Part shown: positions 24,635-33,079 of the stretch, piece by piece
Numbering within the stretch: position 1 is the first letter of the stretch
How the letters are laid out: each line of letters begins with the position of its first letter
NCBI GenBank assembly: GCA_031285295.1
Contig: JAITWK010000028.1
Span: forward strand, 62,001 to 126,000
Length of the DNA: 64,000 bases
Direction of reading: 5' to 3'
From: Deltaproteobacteria bacterium
GTDB taxonomy: Bacteria; Desulfobacterota; Desulfovibrionia; Desulfovibrionales; Desulfovibrionaceae
The notes under the pieces: generated by a model
Databases searched by the model: none
What the model was told of the DNA's origin: nothing
What the model saw: only the letters and a program-made list of their open reading frames with translations
Position numbers and translations under genes: made by a program

Positions 24635-25143
24635 TGAACTCGCTCGAAATGGAAAAAACCCTGGCCGATCTGGCCGGGCAACTGCTGGAAAAACACGGTG
24701 ACTGCCAAAATCTGGCCCTGATCGGTATCCAGCGACGCGGTGTTTATCTGGCCGCCCGTCTGGCCGCTTTGCTGCAAGCCCGCCTTAAACGCGAAATCCC
24801 TCAAGGTGTGCTGGACATCAACCTTTACCGTGACGACTGGACCATGCGCGGGCCGGGAGCCGTAGTTGGGCAGACCAGACTTTTTTTTGAAGTGGAGGGT
24901 ATGGATTTGCTGCTGGTTGACGATGTGCTGTTTACTGGCCGCACCATCCGGGCCGCCCTGGAGGCGCTGGTCGATTTCGGGCGTCCGCGCAAAGTCGAAT
25001 TACTGGCCCTGATTGATCGTGGACACCGCGAACTGCCCATTCAAGCCGATTATGTTGGAAAAACAATAGACACCAAACATGATGATCATGTGGATGTATT
25101 GGTGAGCGAACTGGACGGGCACGACGAAGTGCTCATAAACTAG
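24625..25143 (+). CDS. pyrR: PyrR-type uracil phosphoribosyltransferase/regulator
   Basis: 172-aa phosphoribosyltransferase-fold protein. The PRPP-binding motif LLVDDVLFTGRTIRAAL is near residue 95, IGIQRRGVYLA near 32 and ALIDRGHRELPIQADYVGK near 130. In other bacteria PyrR binds pyr mRNA with UMP and also has UPRT activity. Here no pyr genes follow directly (pyrK-pyrD lie at 57.7 kb) and no PyrR anti-antiterminator is evident. The last codons (DEVLIN-stop) form the first unit of a 20-bp tandem repeat that continues beyond the stop. Confidence 0.88.
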   Translation: MQIMNSLEMEKTLADLAGQLLEKHGDCQNLALIGIQRRGVYLAARLAALLQARLKREIPQGVLDINLYRDDWTMRGPGAVVGQTRLFFEVEGMDLLLVDDVLFTGRTIRAALEALVDFGRPRKVELLALIDRGHRELPIQADYVGKTIDTKHDDHVDVLVSELDGHDEVLIN

Positions 25144-25220
25144 ACGAAGTGCTCATAAACCAGACGAAGTGCTTATTAACTAGACGGAGCGCTCTTAAAC
25201 AAGACAAAGTTTTTTGTGTT
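25121..25220 (+). repeat. 20-bp tandem repeat spanning the pyrR 3' end
   Basis: Units at 25121-25140, 25141-25160, 25161-25180 and 25181-25200 share the core NNGACGAAGTGCTCATAAAC, with increasing divergence, and a fifth decayed unit is at 25201-25220. The first unit encodes the final residues of PyrR. No terminator is evident here. Confidence 0.9.
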
Positions 25221-25290
25221 ATAAAAATTGCCCTTGTCCTAAATGACGCACTCTTTTATTAAAAAATAACTCTACCGTAATAAAAAAATA

Positions 25291-26205
25291 ATGAACGAAA
25301 AAACTCATAGTTGCGAAATCGACTCTGTGGCCGCTGAACTGGTTAAACCGGCCTTTTATCAGTTTAATCTGGAAGACAGTCTGAGCCTGCCCTCACTGCC
25401 TGCTCTTACCGAGTTGATGCAGCGTCTGCGTGCCGCCTTTTTTCCCGGCTTTCACTCGCCGCGCTACACGCCGGAAAGCTCGGCCCGTCATCACCTGGCC
25501 GCCAATCTGGACAGCATCCGCCGCATCCTGGCCGAACAAATCCGCAACGGCTTCTGCCTGGACCGTCCTGTGGGGTCAACCAATCTGGCTGAAAAGGCCG
25601 AAGATCTCGCCCTCGGTTTCATCAAAACCCTGCCGCGCCTTCGCCACCTGCTGGAAGGCGACGTCAAGGCGGCTTATGAAGGCGACCCGGCGGCCAAAAC
25701 CCCCGGCGAGACCATTTTTTGCTACCCATCCATCCAGGCCATGACCAACCACCGGGTAGCGCACGAGCTTTATCGCCTGGGCGTGCCGCTCATGCCGCGC
25801 ATTATCAGCGAAATGGCCCACGCCTCCACCGGCATCGATATACACCCCGGTGCGCAAATCGGCGACGAATTTTTCATTGACCACGGCACCGGCGTGGTTG
25901 TGGGTGAAACCTGCATCATCGGACGCAATTGCCGCCTTTACCAGGGCGTAACCCTGGGCGCTCTTTCCTTCCCCAAAGAGCAGGACGGCAGTCTCTCCAA
26001 GGGCCTGCCCCGCCATCCGATTCTGGAAGACAACGTGGTGGTTTATTCCGGGGCGACCATCCTTGGCCGCGTCACCATCGGCCAGGGCAGTGTCATTGGC
26101 GGCAACGTCTGGATAACGTCGGACGTGCCAGCCGGGTCCAAGGTCATCCAGCAGCATTCGATCAGCCCCGGACCAAAAGAAAGTATGTTGGGGAAACACG
26201 AGTAA
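25291..26205 (+). CDS. cysE: Serine O-acetyltransferase (EpsC/NifP type)
   Basis: Makes O-acetylserine from serine and acetyl-CoA for cysteine synthesis, cytosolic. The N-terminal helical domain is at about residues 1-170. A left-handed beta-helix of hexapeptide repeats follows, with signature GIDIHPGAQIGDEFFIDHGTG, VVGETCIIGRNCRLYQGVTLG (quoted in part) and VVYSGATILGRVTIG. The catalytic His/Asp lie in AHEL and DHGTG. 304 aa matches the longer EpsC-like type common in anaerobes. No cysK is adjacent. Confidence 0.9.
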   Translation: MNEKTHSCEIDSVAAELVKPAFYQFNLEDSLSLPSLPALTELMQRLRAAFFPGFHSPRYTPESSARHHLAANLDSIRRILAEQIRNGFCLDRPVGSTNLAEKAEDLALGFIKTLPRLRHLLEGDVKAAYEGDPAAKTPGETIFCYPSIQAMTNHRVAHELYRLGVPLMPRIISEMAHASTGIDIHPGAQIGDEFFIDHGTGVVVGETCIIGRNCRLYQGVTLGALSFPKEQDGSLSKGLPRHPILEDNVVVYSGATILGRVTIGQGSVIGGNVWITSDVPAGSKVIQQHSISPGPKESMLGKHE

Positions 26206-26220
26206 CGGAAGTACACAGTG

Positions 26221-26267
26221 TGTCACGCGGGCATTTTTGTTTCATAAAATCCCCCGTGACATGGGGG
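26221..26267 (+). promoter_or_regulatory. Mutually exclusive hairpins covering the diguanylate cyclase ribosome-binding site
   Basis: TGTCACGcGGG (26221-26231) can pair with CCCcCGTGACA (26251-26261). Alternatively CCCCC (26251-26255) pairs with GGGGG (26263-26267), followed by TTTTT. GGGGG is also the only ribosome-binding site for ATG 26275. The second fold would both act as cysE terminator and hide the site; the first would free it. A switch is inferred, not shown. Confidence 0.45.
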
Positions 26268-26274
26268 TTTTTCC

Positions 26275-27819
26275 ATGAACGGCAGACAATACAATCACGA
26301 TGCGGATGACGCGCGCCATCTGTTTGCAAGCATCATCGAATCGCTCAGCTCTTCCGCCCCCAGGCAAAGTATCATCGCCTCCATTCTGGAGCAGGTTTGT
26401 CGGCATTTCAAATTCGGCTGGGGCTTCGTATATGAGGCCGACCATACCCAGGCCCTTATTCTGAAAGAATGTTTCCTCACATCCGACGGGGTGAATCCGC
26501 TCCCCAAATCTTTTGTCCTGAAAGATCACTTCTCCGAAGAAGAGATCACCGGCATGCTGGTTGCGTCGGTCTACTCCCAAAACATCGACTACGATGAACA
26601 TGTGGCGCCGGATGGTCACAGCCGCATTTTTCGCTACAACGCCGTTATGCTTGCGCCGATTGCCGATGATGACGGCAGAGTCATCGGCCTGGTCGGCATC
26701 ATGGATCGACGCCGCAACATCCTCATGGACGAGCGCTCGGTCCGGGCGGCGCAAATGGCTCTTAACCTTTTGGGTAACCATATCAAGCTGCGTATTTTGC
26801 AGAAACGCCTGGAATATGCACGCGAATCCCTGATCAGCACTCTGGACAACACCGGCATCAACATCTACGTCAACGATTTTCATACCCATGAAATCCTCTA
26901 CGTCAATCAATCCATGGCCACCCCCTATGGCGGCCTGAAAAACATGCTGGGCAAAAAATGCTGGCAGGTGCTGCACAAGAACAAGACAGGGCAATGCGAC
27001 TATTGCCCTAAAAAGCAAATTATCGACGCGGCGGGTAATCCCACCAAAATTTATTCCTGGGATCACCAGCGTCCCCTTGACGGTGCCTGGTTCCGGGTGA
27101 TTTCCACCGCGTTCCGCTGGGTTGACGGGCGGCTGGCGCATATTGTCAGCAGCGTGGATATTACCGAGAATAAAAACAACGAGGCCACTATCGCCTATAT
27201 GGCCAACTACGATGTACTGACCAATCTGCCGAACCGGCGCAAATTGCGCTTTGATTACGAAGAAGGCGCACATCTGGCCCGAGGCGGCGAAAAGGACGGC
27301 GAAACCGGTTATCTGCTGTTTTTGGATCTGGACAACTTCAAGGAACTTAATGACAGCCTGGGGCACCAGGCCGGTGACGAGTTGCTGGCCCAAATCGGCT
27401 CCGCCCTGAGTCTGCACCCTTTGACTGACGAACACGTTTATCGTTACGGAGGCGACGAGTTCGTTCTTCTTTACCACAGAGCCGACCGCAAGCAGTTGAA
27501 TAAGGTCATCAATTTTTTGTTTGACCGCTTCGAGCAACCCTGGCCGCTAAAAAAGTCCGTCCTGCCAAGGTCCGTTGTCTGCCGGGCCAGCATTGGCGTT
27601 GTGCCTTTTGCTGATGATTCGGGCAATCCGTGCAGCGGCAAAACGCTGGACGAACTGCTGCACAAAGCCGACCTGATGATGTACCGGGCCAAGCAAAACG
27701 GCGGCGGCATAGCCTGTTTCAGCGATGGCGAGATTGTAAAGCCCGATCGCCCGCAGCAGGATCGTGAAGCTCCTACGCTCCAGTTACCCAGCCAACGACG
27801 CGGTTCACCTACGCTGTAA
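26275..27819 (+). CDS. Diguanylate cyclase (GAF-like, PAS and GGDEF domains)
   Basis: 514-aa soluble sensor enzyme predicted to make cyclic di-GMP. A GAF-like sensor covers about residues 15-175, a PAS-like domain about 185-300 with a Cys pair (QCDYCPKKQ), and a GGDEF domain about 315-485. The active loop is intact (YRYGGDEFVLLY). The residues five positions upstream do not form the RxxD inhibitory site. There are no membrane segments. The ribosome-binding GGGGG is part of a terminator-like hairpin, hinting at post-transcriptional control. Confidence 0.92.
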   Translation: MNGRQYNHDADDARHLFASIIESLSSSAPRQSIIASILEQVCRHFKFGWGFVYEADHTQALILKECFLTSDGVNPLPKSFVLKDHFSEEEITGMLVASVYSQNIDYDEHVAPDGHSRIFRYNAVMLAPIADDDGRVIGLVGIMDRRRNILMDERSVRAAQMALNLLGNHIKLRILQKRLEYARESLISTLDNTGINIYVNDFHTHEILYVNQSMATPYGGLKNMLGKKCWQVLHKNKTGQCDYCPKKQIIDAAGNPTKIYSWDHQRPLDGAWFRVISTAFRWVDGRLAHIVSSVDITENKNNEATIAYMANYDVLTNLPNRRKLRFDYEEGAHLARGGEKDGETGYLLFLDLDNFKELNDSLGHQAGDELLAQIGSALSLHPLTDEHVYRYGGDEFVLLYHRADRKQLNKVINFLFDRFEQPWPLKKSVLPRSVVCRASIGVVPFADDSGNPCSGKTLDELLHKADLMMYRAKQNGGGIACFSDGEIVKPDRPQQDREAPTLQLPSQRRGSPTL

Positions 27820-27934
27820 ACATATACAGTCCAAACAAACCTGCACCCAAAAAACAAGCGGGGAAAGAGCTGCCATTACAGCGCGGCCTCAGCGCCTTAT
27901 TGACAATGATGTCGCGTAGTATTTATCTGTAGCT

Positions 27935-29854
27935 ATGCCACTCGTCCAGACCTACAAAAAGTTCGTCGGCTCCCGGCAATGGGATGCCGCCGCGTCCATT
28001 GCCGAAAAAGGTATGCAGGCCTTTCCCGCAAACCATATGTGGCCCATGCTGTGTTCACAGGCGCTCGTTCACGCCGGTCACTACGAGGATGCCCTGTGTC
28101 GCGCCGAGGCAGCGGAAAAATTGTTCCGCGCATCTCCGGGCAATCACGCCTCCCAGGAGATGACAGACATGTGGCTGAGTCTCGGCCTGGCCACCTTTCT
28201 GGCACAGGAGTATGAGCTGGCCGCTTTGGCATTTGCAAAAACATTGGGGTACGATCCGAACAACGGACAGGCCCGTCATAACCTGCTGCTGTGTTTTGTA
28301 TATGATGCCGGATTGCGTGAAAAACAATCCCCGGAAAGCAGTCTGCCGGAAGATCCGGCCAACGAGGATGAAGCGTACATTCTTGGCACCCTGTTACACG
28401 ACAGGGGATTGTTCAGCGCCTCGCGGGAAGTATGGAAAAACTATCTGGCCCAGAAAGGCCCGTCACTCCTGCTGGAAGCAAGGCTCGCGTTTCAGCTTCC
28501 TTCCATTCTCGCCGATGCTGGCGAAGCCTGCCGTATTCGCACGGCCATGAACGACTTTCTGGATAAATCCGCACTGTTGCCGTCTGGTGCGCTGACCCGG
28601 CTGGATCCCATGCTGGCAATGCCAACGCCACCATTTCATCTCGCCTTTCACGGCAAGGATGATCTGGATCTTCTTTCCCGTCTGGCCGGGTTTGCCCAGC
28701 GCCATATGCACGCTCATAATGCGTCTGCTGATAATGAGAATAGTGCGGAAACAAGCGCGTGGTCACGCATGGCAGCATTGCGCCCACCGAAAAACCGGCG
28801 GATCGGTTTCATTTCCCGCTACATGACGAACCATACGATCATGTCGTACTTTTTCCGTATATTGCTGGAGATGGGACACCGTCTGCCACATTGTGTTTTT
28901 ATTGAATTTTTACAGGCTGACAATGCCTTTCGTGCGGATCTCGCGCGAACATGCCCCATGGTTACGCTGCCCCACGAGCTTGATGCCGCACGCAAGGCTG
29001 TTGAAAAACTGGATCTTGATATTCTGGTTTACCTTGATCTTGGCATGGACCCGCTAACCTGGCATCTGGCCCATTCCCGCCTTGCTCCCGTGCAATGTAC
29101 CCTTTACGGCCACCCTGCAACAACAGGCATACCCGGCATTGATTTTTTCCTTTCCCCGGCCAGTATGGAACCCGAAAACGCCGCCAGCCATTACAGCGAA
29201 ACACTTGTGGCTTTTTCCGGTTTGTTCAGCGGGTTTATGCCGTCGCCTATCCCGAAACCGCGCGGCAGTCTTTTTCCGCCTGCTCAGGTTGGCCAGGGTT
29301 TGGCGCACACCGAATACGTCTGCGCTCAAAGTCTTTTCAAGGTGCATCCCGATATGGACGAAATGCTACGGCATGTTCTGGACAACGACAGCACAGCGCG
29401 CGTGCATTTTTTTGTTTCCGCCAACGCGCACGAAACCGCAGCGCTCCAAAATAGGCTGGACAAAAATCTGGGCCAGGCCTCGGCACGAGTCAACTGGCTG
29501 CCGCAATGCTCGGAGGAAAACTTTATCGCCATATTACAACAGGCTGATGCCGTGCTCGATACGCCGCATTTCAGCGGAGGCAGCACATCCTACAAGGCGC
29601 TCGGCGCTGGCGTGCCAGTGATCACGCTGGAGGGCGAGTTCATGCGCGGCAGGCAAACAGCCGGGCTGTATCGCCATATTGGTGTTGACGCCTGCACCGC
29701 GTCCAGTATTCAGGAATGGGGCGACCTGGCCCTTAACCTTGCTCATTCGCCGGGCAAACGCGCAGACTTGCGCAAAGACCTGCTTGAACGGCGCAGCGGC
29801 CTGTTCGCCATGGAAGATGCAATCGATCAGATGACTGCGTTTCTGCTCCGCTAG
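27935..29854 (+). CDS. SPINDLY/OGT-type glycosyltransferase with TPR N-terminus
   Basis: 639-aa protein. The N-terminal ~270 residues are helical repeats of TPR type. The rest matches the catalytic part of O-linked GlcNAc transferase (SPINDLY family): RRIGFISRYMTNHTIMSYF, DILVYLDLGMDPLTW, APVQCTLYGHPATTG then IDFFLSP, and FSGGSTSYKALGAGVPVITLEG in the nucleotide-sugar site. Bacterial members modify proteins such as flagellin or surface components. No flagellin gene is adjacent, so the target is unknown. Confidence 0.85.
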   Translation: MPLVQTYKKFVGSRQWDAAASIAEKGMQAFPANHMWPMLCSQALVHAGHYEDALCRAEAAEKLFRASPGNHASQEMTDMWLSLGLATFLAQEYELAALAFAKTLGYDPNNGQARHNLLLCFVYDAGLREKQSPESSLPEDPANEDEAYILGTLLHDRGLFSASREVWKNYLAQKGPSLLLEARLAFQLPSILADAGEACRIRTAMNDFLDKSALLPSGALTRLDPMLAMPTPPFHLAFHGKDDLDLLSRLAGFAQRHMHAHNASADNENSAETSAWSRMAALRPPKNRRIGFISRYMTNHTIMSYFFRILLEMGHRLPHCVFIEFLQADNAFRADLARTCPMVTLPHELDAARKAVEKLDLDILVYLDLGMDPLTWHLAHSRLAPVQCTLYGHPATTGIPGIDFFLSPASMEPENAASHYSETLVAFSGLFSGFMPSPIPKPRGSLFPPAQVGQGLAHTEYVCAQSLFKVHPDMDEMLRHVLDNDSTARVHFFVSANAHETAALQNRLDKNLGQASARVNWLPQCSEENFIAILQQADAVLDTPHFSGGSTSYKALGAGVPVITLEGEFMRGRQTAGLYRHIGVDACTASSIQEWGDLALNLAHSPGKRADLRKDLLERRSGLFAMEDAIDQMTAFLLR

Positions 29855-29911
29855 AGCAAATTAACAAGGTTCCTGCCCGGCACGGTTCAGCTATAATATG
29901 GTGCTTTTGGC

Positions 29912-31339
29912 CTAATTCTTTTTACTATTTGTAGGTGCGTCCGGCAGTACCTCTTCATTATCCAGATCATAAAGACGCCGCACCAGACTGATGAACTGCT
30001 CTCCCACCTCGTCACCGGATTCTTTTCCGGCATCCTCTTCGGCATAGCGCTGCTTGAGGAAAGTAATCGGCTGGTGGTTCAGCTTTTTGGCTATGGAGCG
30101 CAGCATGGCACGCAGGGCCAGTTCGCTTTCGGCGTCCAGCTTAAGTCGGCGCAGGGTGCGCTCCAGTTCGCTTTCGGCAATGCTTTCAGTGCGCCGGATC
30201 AAATCCGTAATGGTGGGTTGAAGCTGTAGCGAATCCTGCCAACGCAGGAAGGCGTCCGTTTCCTCCGCCACGATCTCTCTGGCCTTCACCGCTTCCGCCT
30301 GACGCTGGGCCTGGTTTTCCTCCACCACTTCCTTAAGATCGTCGATATCGTAAAGGTAAATGTTGTCCAGGCTGTTCACGTCCGGGTCGATATCGCGCGG
30401 CACGGCTATGTCGATAAAGAACATGGGCCGGTTTTTGCGCTTTTTCATCACCCCGGCCAGATTGCTCGCGCTGATCACCGTCTCCGGTGCGCCGGTGGAA
30501 CTGATAATGATATCCGCTTCATGCAGATGATTGAACAATGAGGCAAACGGGACAGCCAGGCCATTGTAGCGTTCGGCCAGTTCCAGTGCGCGGCTGTGTG
30601 TGCGGTTGGCTACCAGCACTTGTTTGATGCCCGCGTTCAGCAAATGGGTGGCGGCAAGTTCGGCCATTTCACCCGCGCCGATGAGCATGGCCGTATGGCC
30701 TGACATATCGCCAAAAATACGCCGGGCCAACTCCACTGCCGCGTAACTGATGGAAACCGCCGAAGACGCTACGCCGGTTTCGCTGCGTACCCGCTTGGCA
30801 ACGGAAAAAGCCTTGTGCAGCAGACGGTTGAGAATAACTTTAGTAGCCCCGCCATCCAGCGCCTGCTTGTAGGCGTTTTTAAGCTGGCCCAAAATCTGCG
30901 GTTCGCCCAGCACCATGGAATCCAGGCTGGAAGCCACGGAAAACAGATGGCGCACCGCTGCGTCGCCCCGGTGGCAATACACATAGGGTTTCAGTTCCTC
31001 GGCCTTGCGCCCCTTGGCCTCGGCCCAGCAGCGGATGATCTGGTCGGGCAAATCTTCGCCAGCAGCAGCGGCAGAGCCGGAAACAGGCGCAACGGCAGAA
31101 ACAGAAGTTACGCCGGAAGCCGCGACAGCCAGAATCTCCACCCGGTTGCAGGTGGAAAGCACCAGCAGTTCCAAAAGCCTGCCGCTGTTTCCGGCTGGAC
31201 TCTGAACAATATTATGCCCCGGCAGCAGATCCGCAAACACTCCACCCGGCAAAAGCGCGTTGGAAAGCGCAAAGCTCTCGCGCACTTCTACTCCGGCGGT
31301 GCGATGGTTCAGGCCAATCAGATAAATTTCTCGTTCCAT
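29912..31339 (-). CDS. hemA: Glutamyl-tRNA reductase
   Basis: First committed enzyme of C5 tetrapyrrole synthesis: glutamyl-tRNA to glutamate-1-semialdehyde with NADPH. Catalytic Cys in VLSTCNRVEI, GLNHRTAGVEVRE at the N-terminus, GEPQILGQLK, and the NADPH-binding GAGEMAELAATHLL. A helical dimerisation domain occupies the C-terminal third. At 475 aa it carries an Ala/Ser/Val-rich insert right after LSTCNRVEI. It is the last gene of the sirC-like/ccsA/hemA operon. Confidence 0.95.
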   Translation of the reverse strand: MEREIYLIGLNHRTAGVEVRESFALSNALLPGGVFADLLPGHNIVQSPAGNSGRLLELLVLSTCNRVEILAVAASGVTSVSAVAPVSGSAAAAGEDLPDQIIRCWAEAKGRKAEELKPYVYCHRGDAAVRHLFSVASSLDSMVLGEPQILGQLKNAYKQALDGGATKVILNRLLHKAFSVAKRVRSETGVASSAVSISYAAVELARRIFGDMSGHTAMLIGAGEMAELAATHLLNAGIKQVLVANRTHSRALELAERYNGLAVPFASLFNHLHEADIIISSTGAPETVISASNLAGVMKKRKNRPMFFIDIAVPRDIDPDVNSLDNIYLYDIDDLKEVVEENQAQRQAEAVKAREIVAEETDAFLRWQDSLQLQPTITDLIRRTESIAESELERTLRRLKLDAESELALRAMLRSIAKKLNHQPITFLKQRYAEEDAGKESGDEVGEQFISLVRRLYDLDNEEVLPDAPTNSKKN

Positions 31340-31385
31340 AATTAGAGCTTTTTCAGTTTGAATAATTATACAGTATTAGATTGCT

Positions 31386-32222
31386 CTAACTAAAACTGTG
31401 GTGGGTTGGCATGAAAAAGTTAACCACTACCAGAGAGAACACCGAAATTGCAAAAATAAGGATGGCCAGTTTGGCCGCCTTGCGGCCACGCCAGCCCTGT
31501 ACCAGACGCAGATGAAAAAGCGCGGCATAAAGGAACCAGACAAAAAGGCTGATAATTTCCTTGGGATCCCAAGCTCCGGCCCGCCAGGAATTCTCGTTGC
31601 CCCAGGCCATTGGCGCCCAGATAAAACCGGCGGCCAGAGCCAGGGTGTAGAGAGGAAAGCCGAAAATAACGGCACGCGAGTTGATACGGTCAAAAGAATC
31701 CAGGGCCGGCAGTTCAAGTTCAAATTCCGAAAGCCGGGCCTTGGTTTTTATTTTGTGCTCCAGGCGCACATAAAGCAGGCCCGCGCCAAAAGCCAGGGCC
31801 AGCAAAGCCAGGCTCAGGAACATGGGCACGATGTGCAGAGACAGAAACAGCTCCACCAGATTGTCCGGCAGGCTGCCGCTCACGTTATCCAGCTTGAGGC
31901 CGAGAATAAAAAGCAGCAGGGCCAGCGGAGCGGCGGTCATGGCCAGAAAGCTGGATTTCAGCCAGCGCCAGCCTAAAAAATAAACCAGCAACAGGCTCCA
32001 GGCCAGAAGCTGCATGAAGTAGCCCTTGGAAAGCTCATCCGCCCCATACGCCAGCACCAGAGCAAGCACCATGACGCTGTGCACGCAAAAGCCGCACAGG
32101 GTGAACATGCGGCCAAATACCTGGATTTTACGCCGCTTGGCCGGGATGCCCCAAAAAGTACCCAACGACCCAAGGGCATAAAACATAATAATTACCCCGG
32201 AGGCAAAATTGGCAAGGCTCAT
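31386..32222 (-). CDS. ccsA: CcsA/HemX-type cytochrome c assembly membrane protein
   Basis: 278-aa inner-membrane protein with about eight hydrophobic segments and the tryptophan-rich haem-handling motif (WGNENSWRAGAWDPKEIISL). HemX/CcsA proteins take part in haem delivery or in controlling HemA level. Its place directly between the sirohaem-type dehydrogenase and hemA matches a conserved arrangement in sulfate reducers (recalled, not searched). GGGAGA precedes the ATG. Confidence 0.85.
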   Translation of the reverse strand: MSLANFASGVIIMFYALGSLGTFWGIPAKRRKIQVFGRMFTLCGFCVHSVMVLALVLAYGADELSKGYFMQLLAWSLLLVYFLGWRWLKSSFLAMTAAPLALLLFILGLKLDNVSGSLPDNLVELFLSLHIVPMFLSLALLALAFGAGLLYVRLEHKIKTKARLSEFELELPALDSFDRINSRAVIFGFPLYTLALAAGFIWAPMAWGNENSWRAGAWDPKEIISLFVWFLYAALFHLRLVQGWRGRKAAKLAILIFAISVFSLVVVNFFMPTHHSFS

Positions 32223-32268
32223 GTAAAATCTCCCGTAAAATCTGACGCGGCATTACAACAAGGCGCTT

Positions 32269-32991
32269 CTAAAATTTCCCTAAAATCTCACTGATATGCG
32301 GATGCAGGGCTGTTGGCAGCAGTTCGCGCAAAATCCGCCCGGCTTCCGCCTCGTTCCCATCCTGCAAGGCATCCGCCAGATCGGAATTTACCAAACTGCG
32401 GAACAGTTCGCAATTGGAGCCGGAGCAAGTTTGCTCCAGCACCAGCGGACGCAGGCGGGCCAGCAGGGCCAGCAAAGGCCCATATTTGCCGCCAAGCCAG
32501 GCTTGCAGATCCTGACGCAGACGGCGGGCCAGCGCCGGGCTTTTGCCGCCGGTGGAAAGGGCCACGGTGATGGAATCCTGCCTGAAATGCGCCGGAACAA
32601 TGAAGCTGCCGTCATCAGGCGCATCGATCACGTTGCACAGAATACGCCGCTCCGCGCAGAGGCGGGCCAAGGCAGCGTTGCAGTCACGCGAACCGGTGGC
32701 GGCAAAGACCAGATCCCGTCCGTCCAGATCTTCCGGGCTGAAGCAGCGCTGTGCGAAAACAAGATGAAATTCGCCTTGTTTACCCATTTCGCGCAAGCGG
32801 GAAAATTCAGGCAGGGCCGTAAGTTCGGCATAGGATACTTCCGGGTCCAGCCAAAGAAAATCCTCCGGCAATCCGGCCAGGGCTTTTTCGCTGCCAATCA
32901 AATCCGCAGCCTTGCGCCTGCCAACGCTACCGGCACCCACCAGCAACACCCGCAGCCGCTCCAGCCGAAGAAATAATGGGTAGTATTCCAT
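32269..32991 (-). CDS. Precorrin-2 dehydrogenase / sirohydrochlorin ferrochelatase-like protein
   Basis: 240-aa NAD-dependent enzyme of the Met8p / CysG N-terminal family, oxidising precorrin-2 to sirohydrochlorin towards sirohaem and the alternative haem route. Rossmann motif LLVGAGSVGRRKAADLI near residue 15; LVFAATGSRDCNAALARLC; NVIDAPDDGSFIVPAHFR; the family ALSTGGKSPALARRLR segment. The start is MEYYPLF at 32991; the longer reading runs into the divergent neighbour. It is the first gene of the haem operon. Confidence 0.88.
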   Translation of the reverse strand: MEYYPLFLRLERLRVLLVGAGSVGRRKAADLIGSEKALAGLPEDFLWLDPEVSYAELTALPEFSRLREMGKQGEFHLVFAQRCFSPEDLDGRDLVFAATGSRDCNAALARLCAERRILCNVIDAPDDGSFIVPAHFRQDSITVALSTGGKSPALARRLRQDLQAWLGGKYGPLLALLARLRPLVLEQTCSGSNCELFRSLVNSDLADALQDGNEAEAGRILRELLPTALHPHISEILGKF

Positions 32992-33079
32992 GTGGCTGCC
33001 TATAACCCGACACCAAACTTTAGGCAATAAACAAGATTTTGCTCTTGCCTCGGTTAGAGCCACAGGATATTTTGCGGAC

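Noticed and set aside
25121-25220. CRISPR array
   Set aside because: The 20-bp units are head-to-tail without spacers. No cas genes are in the window.
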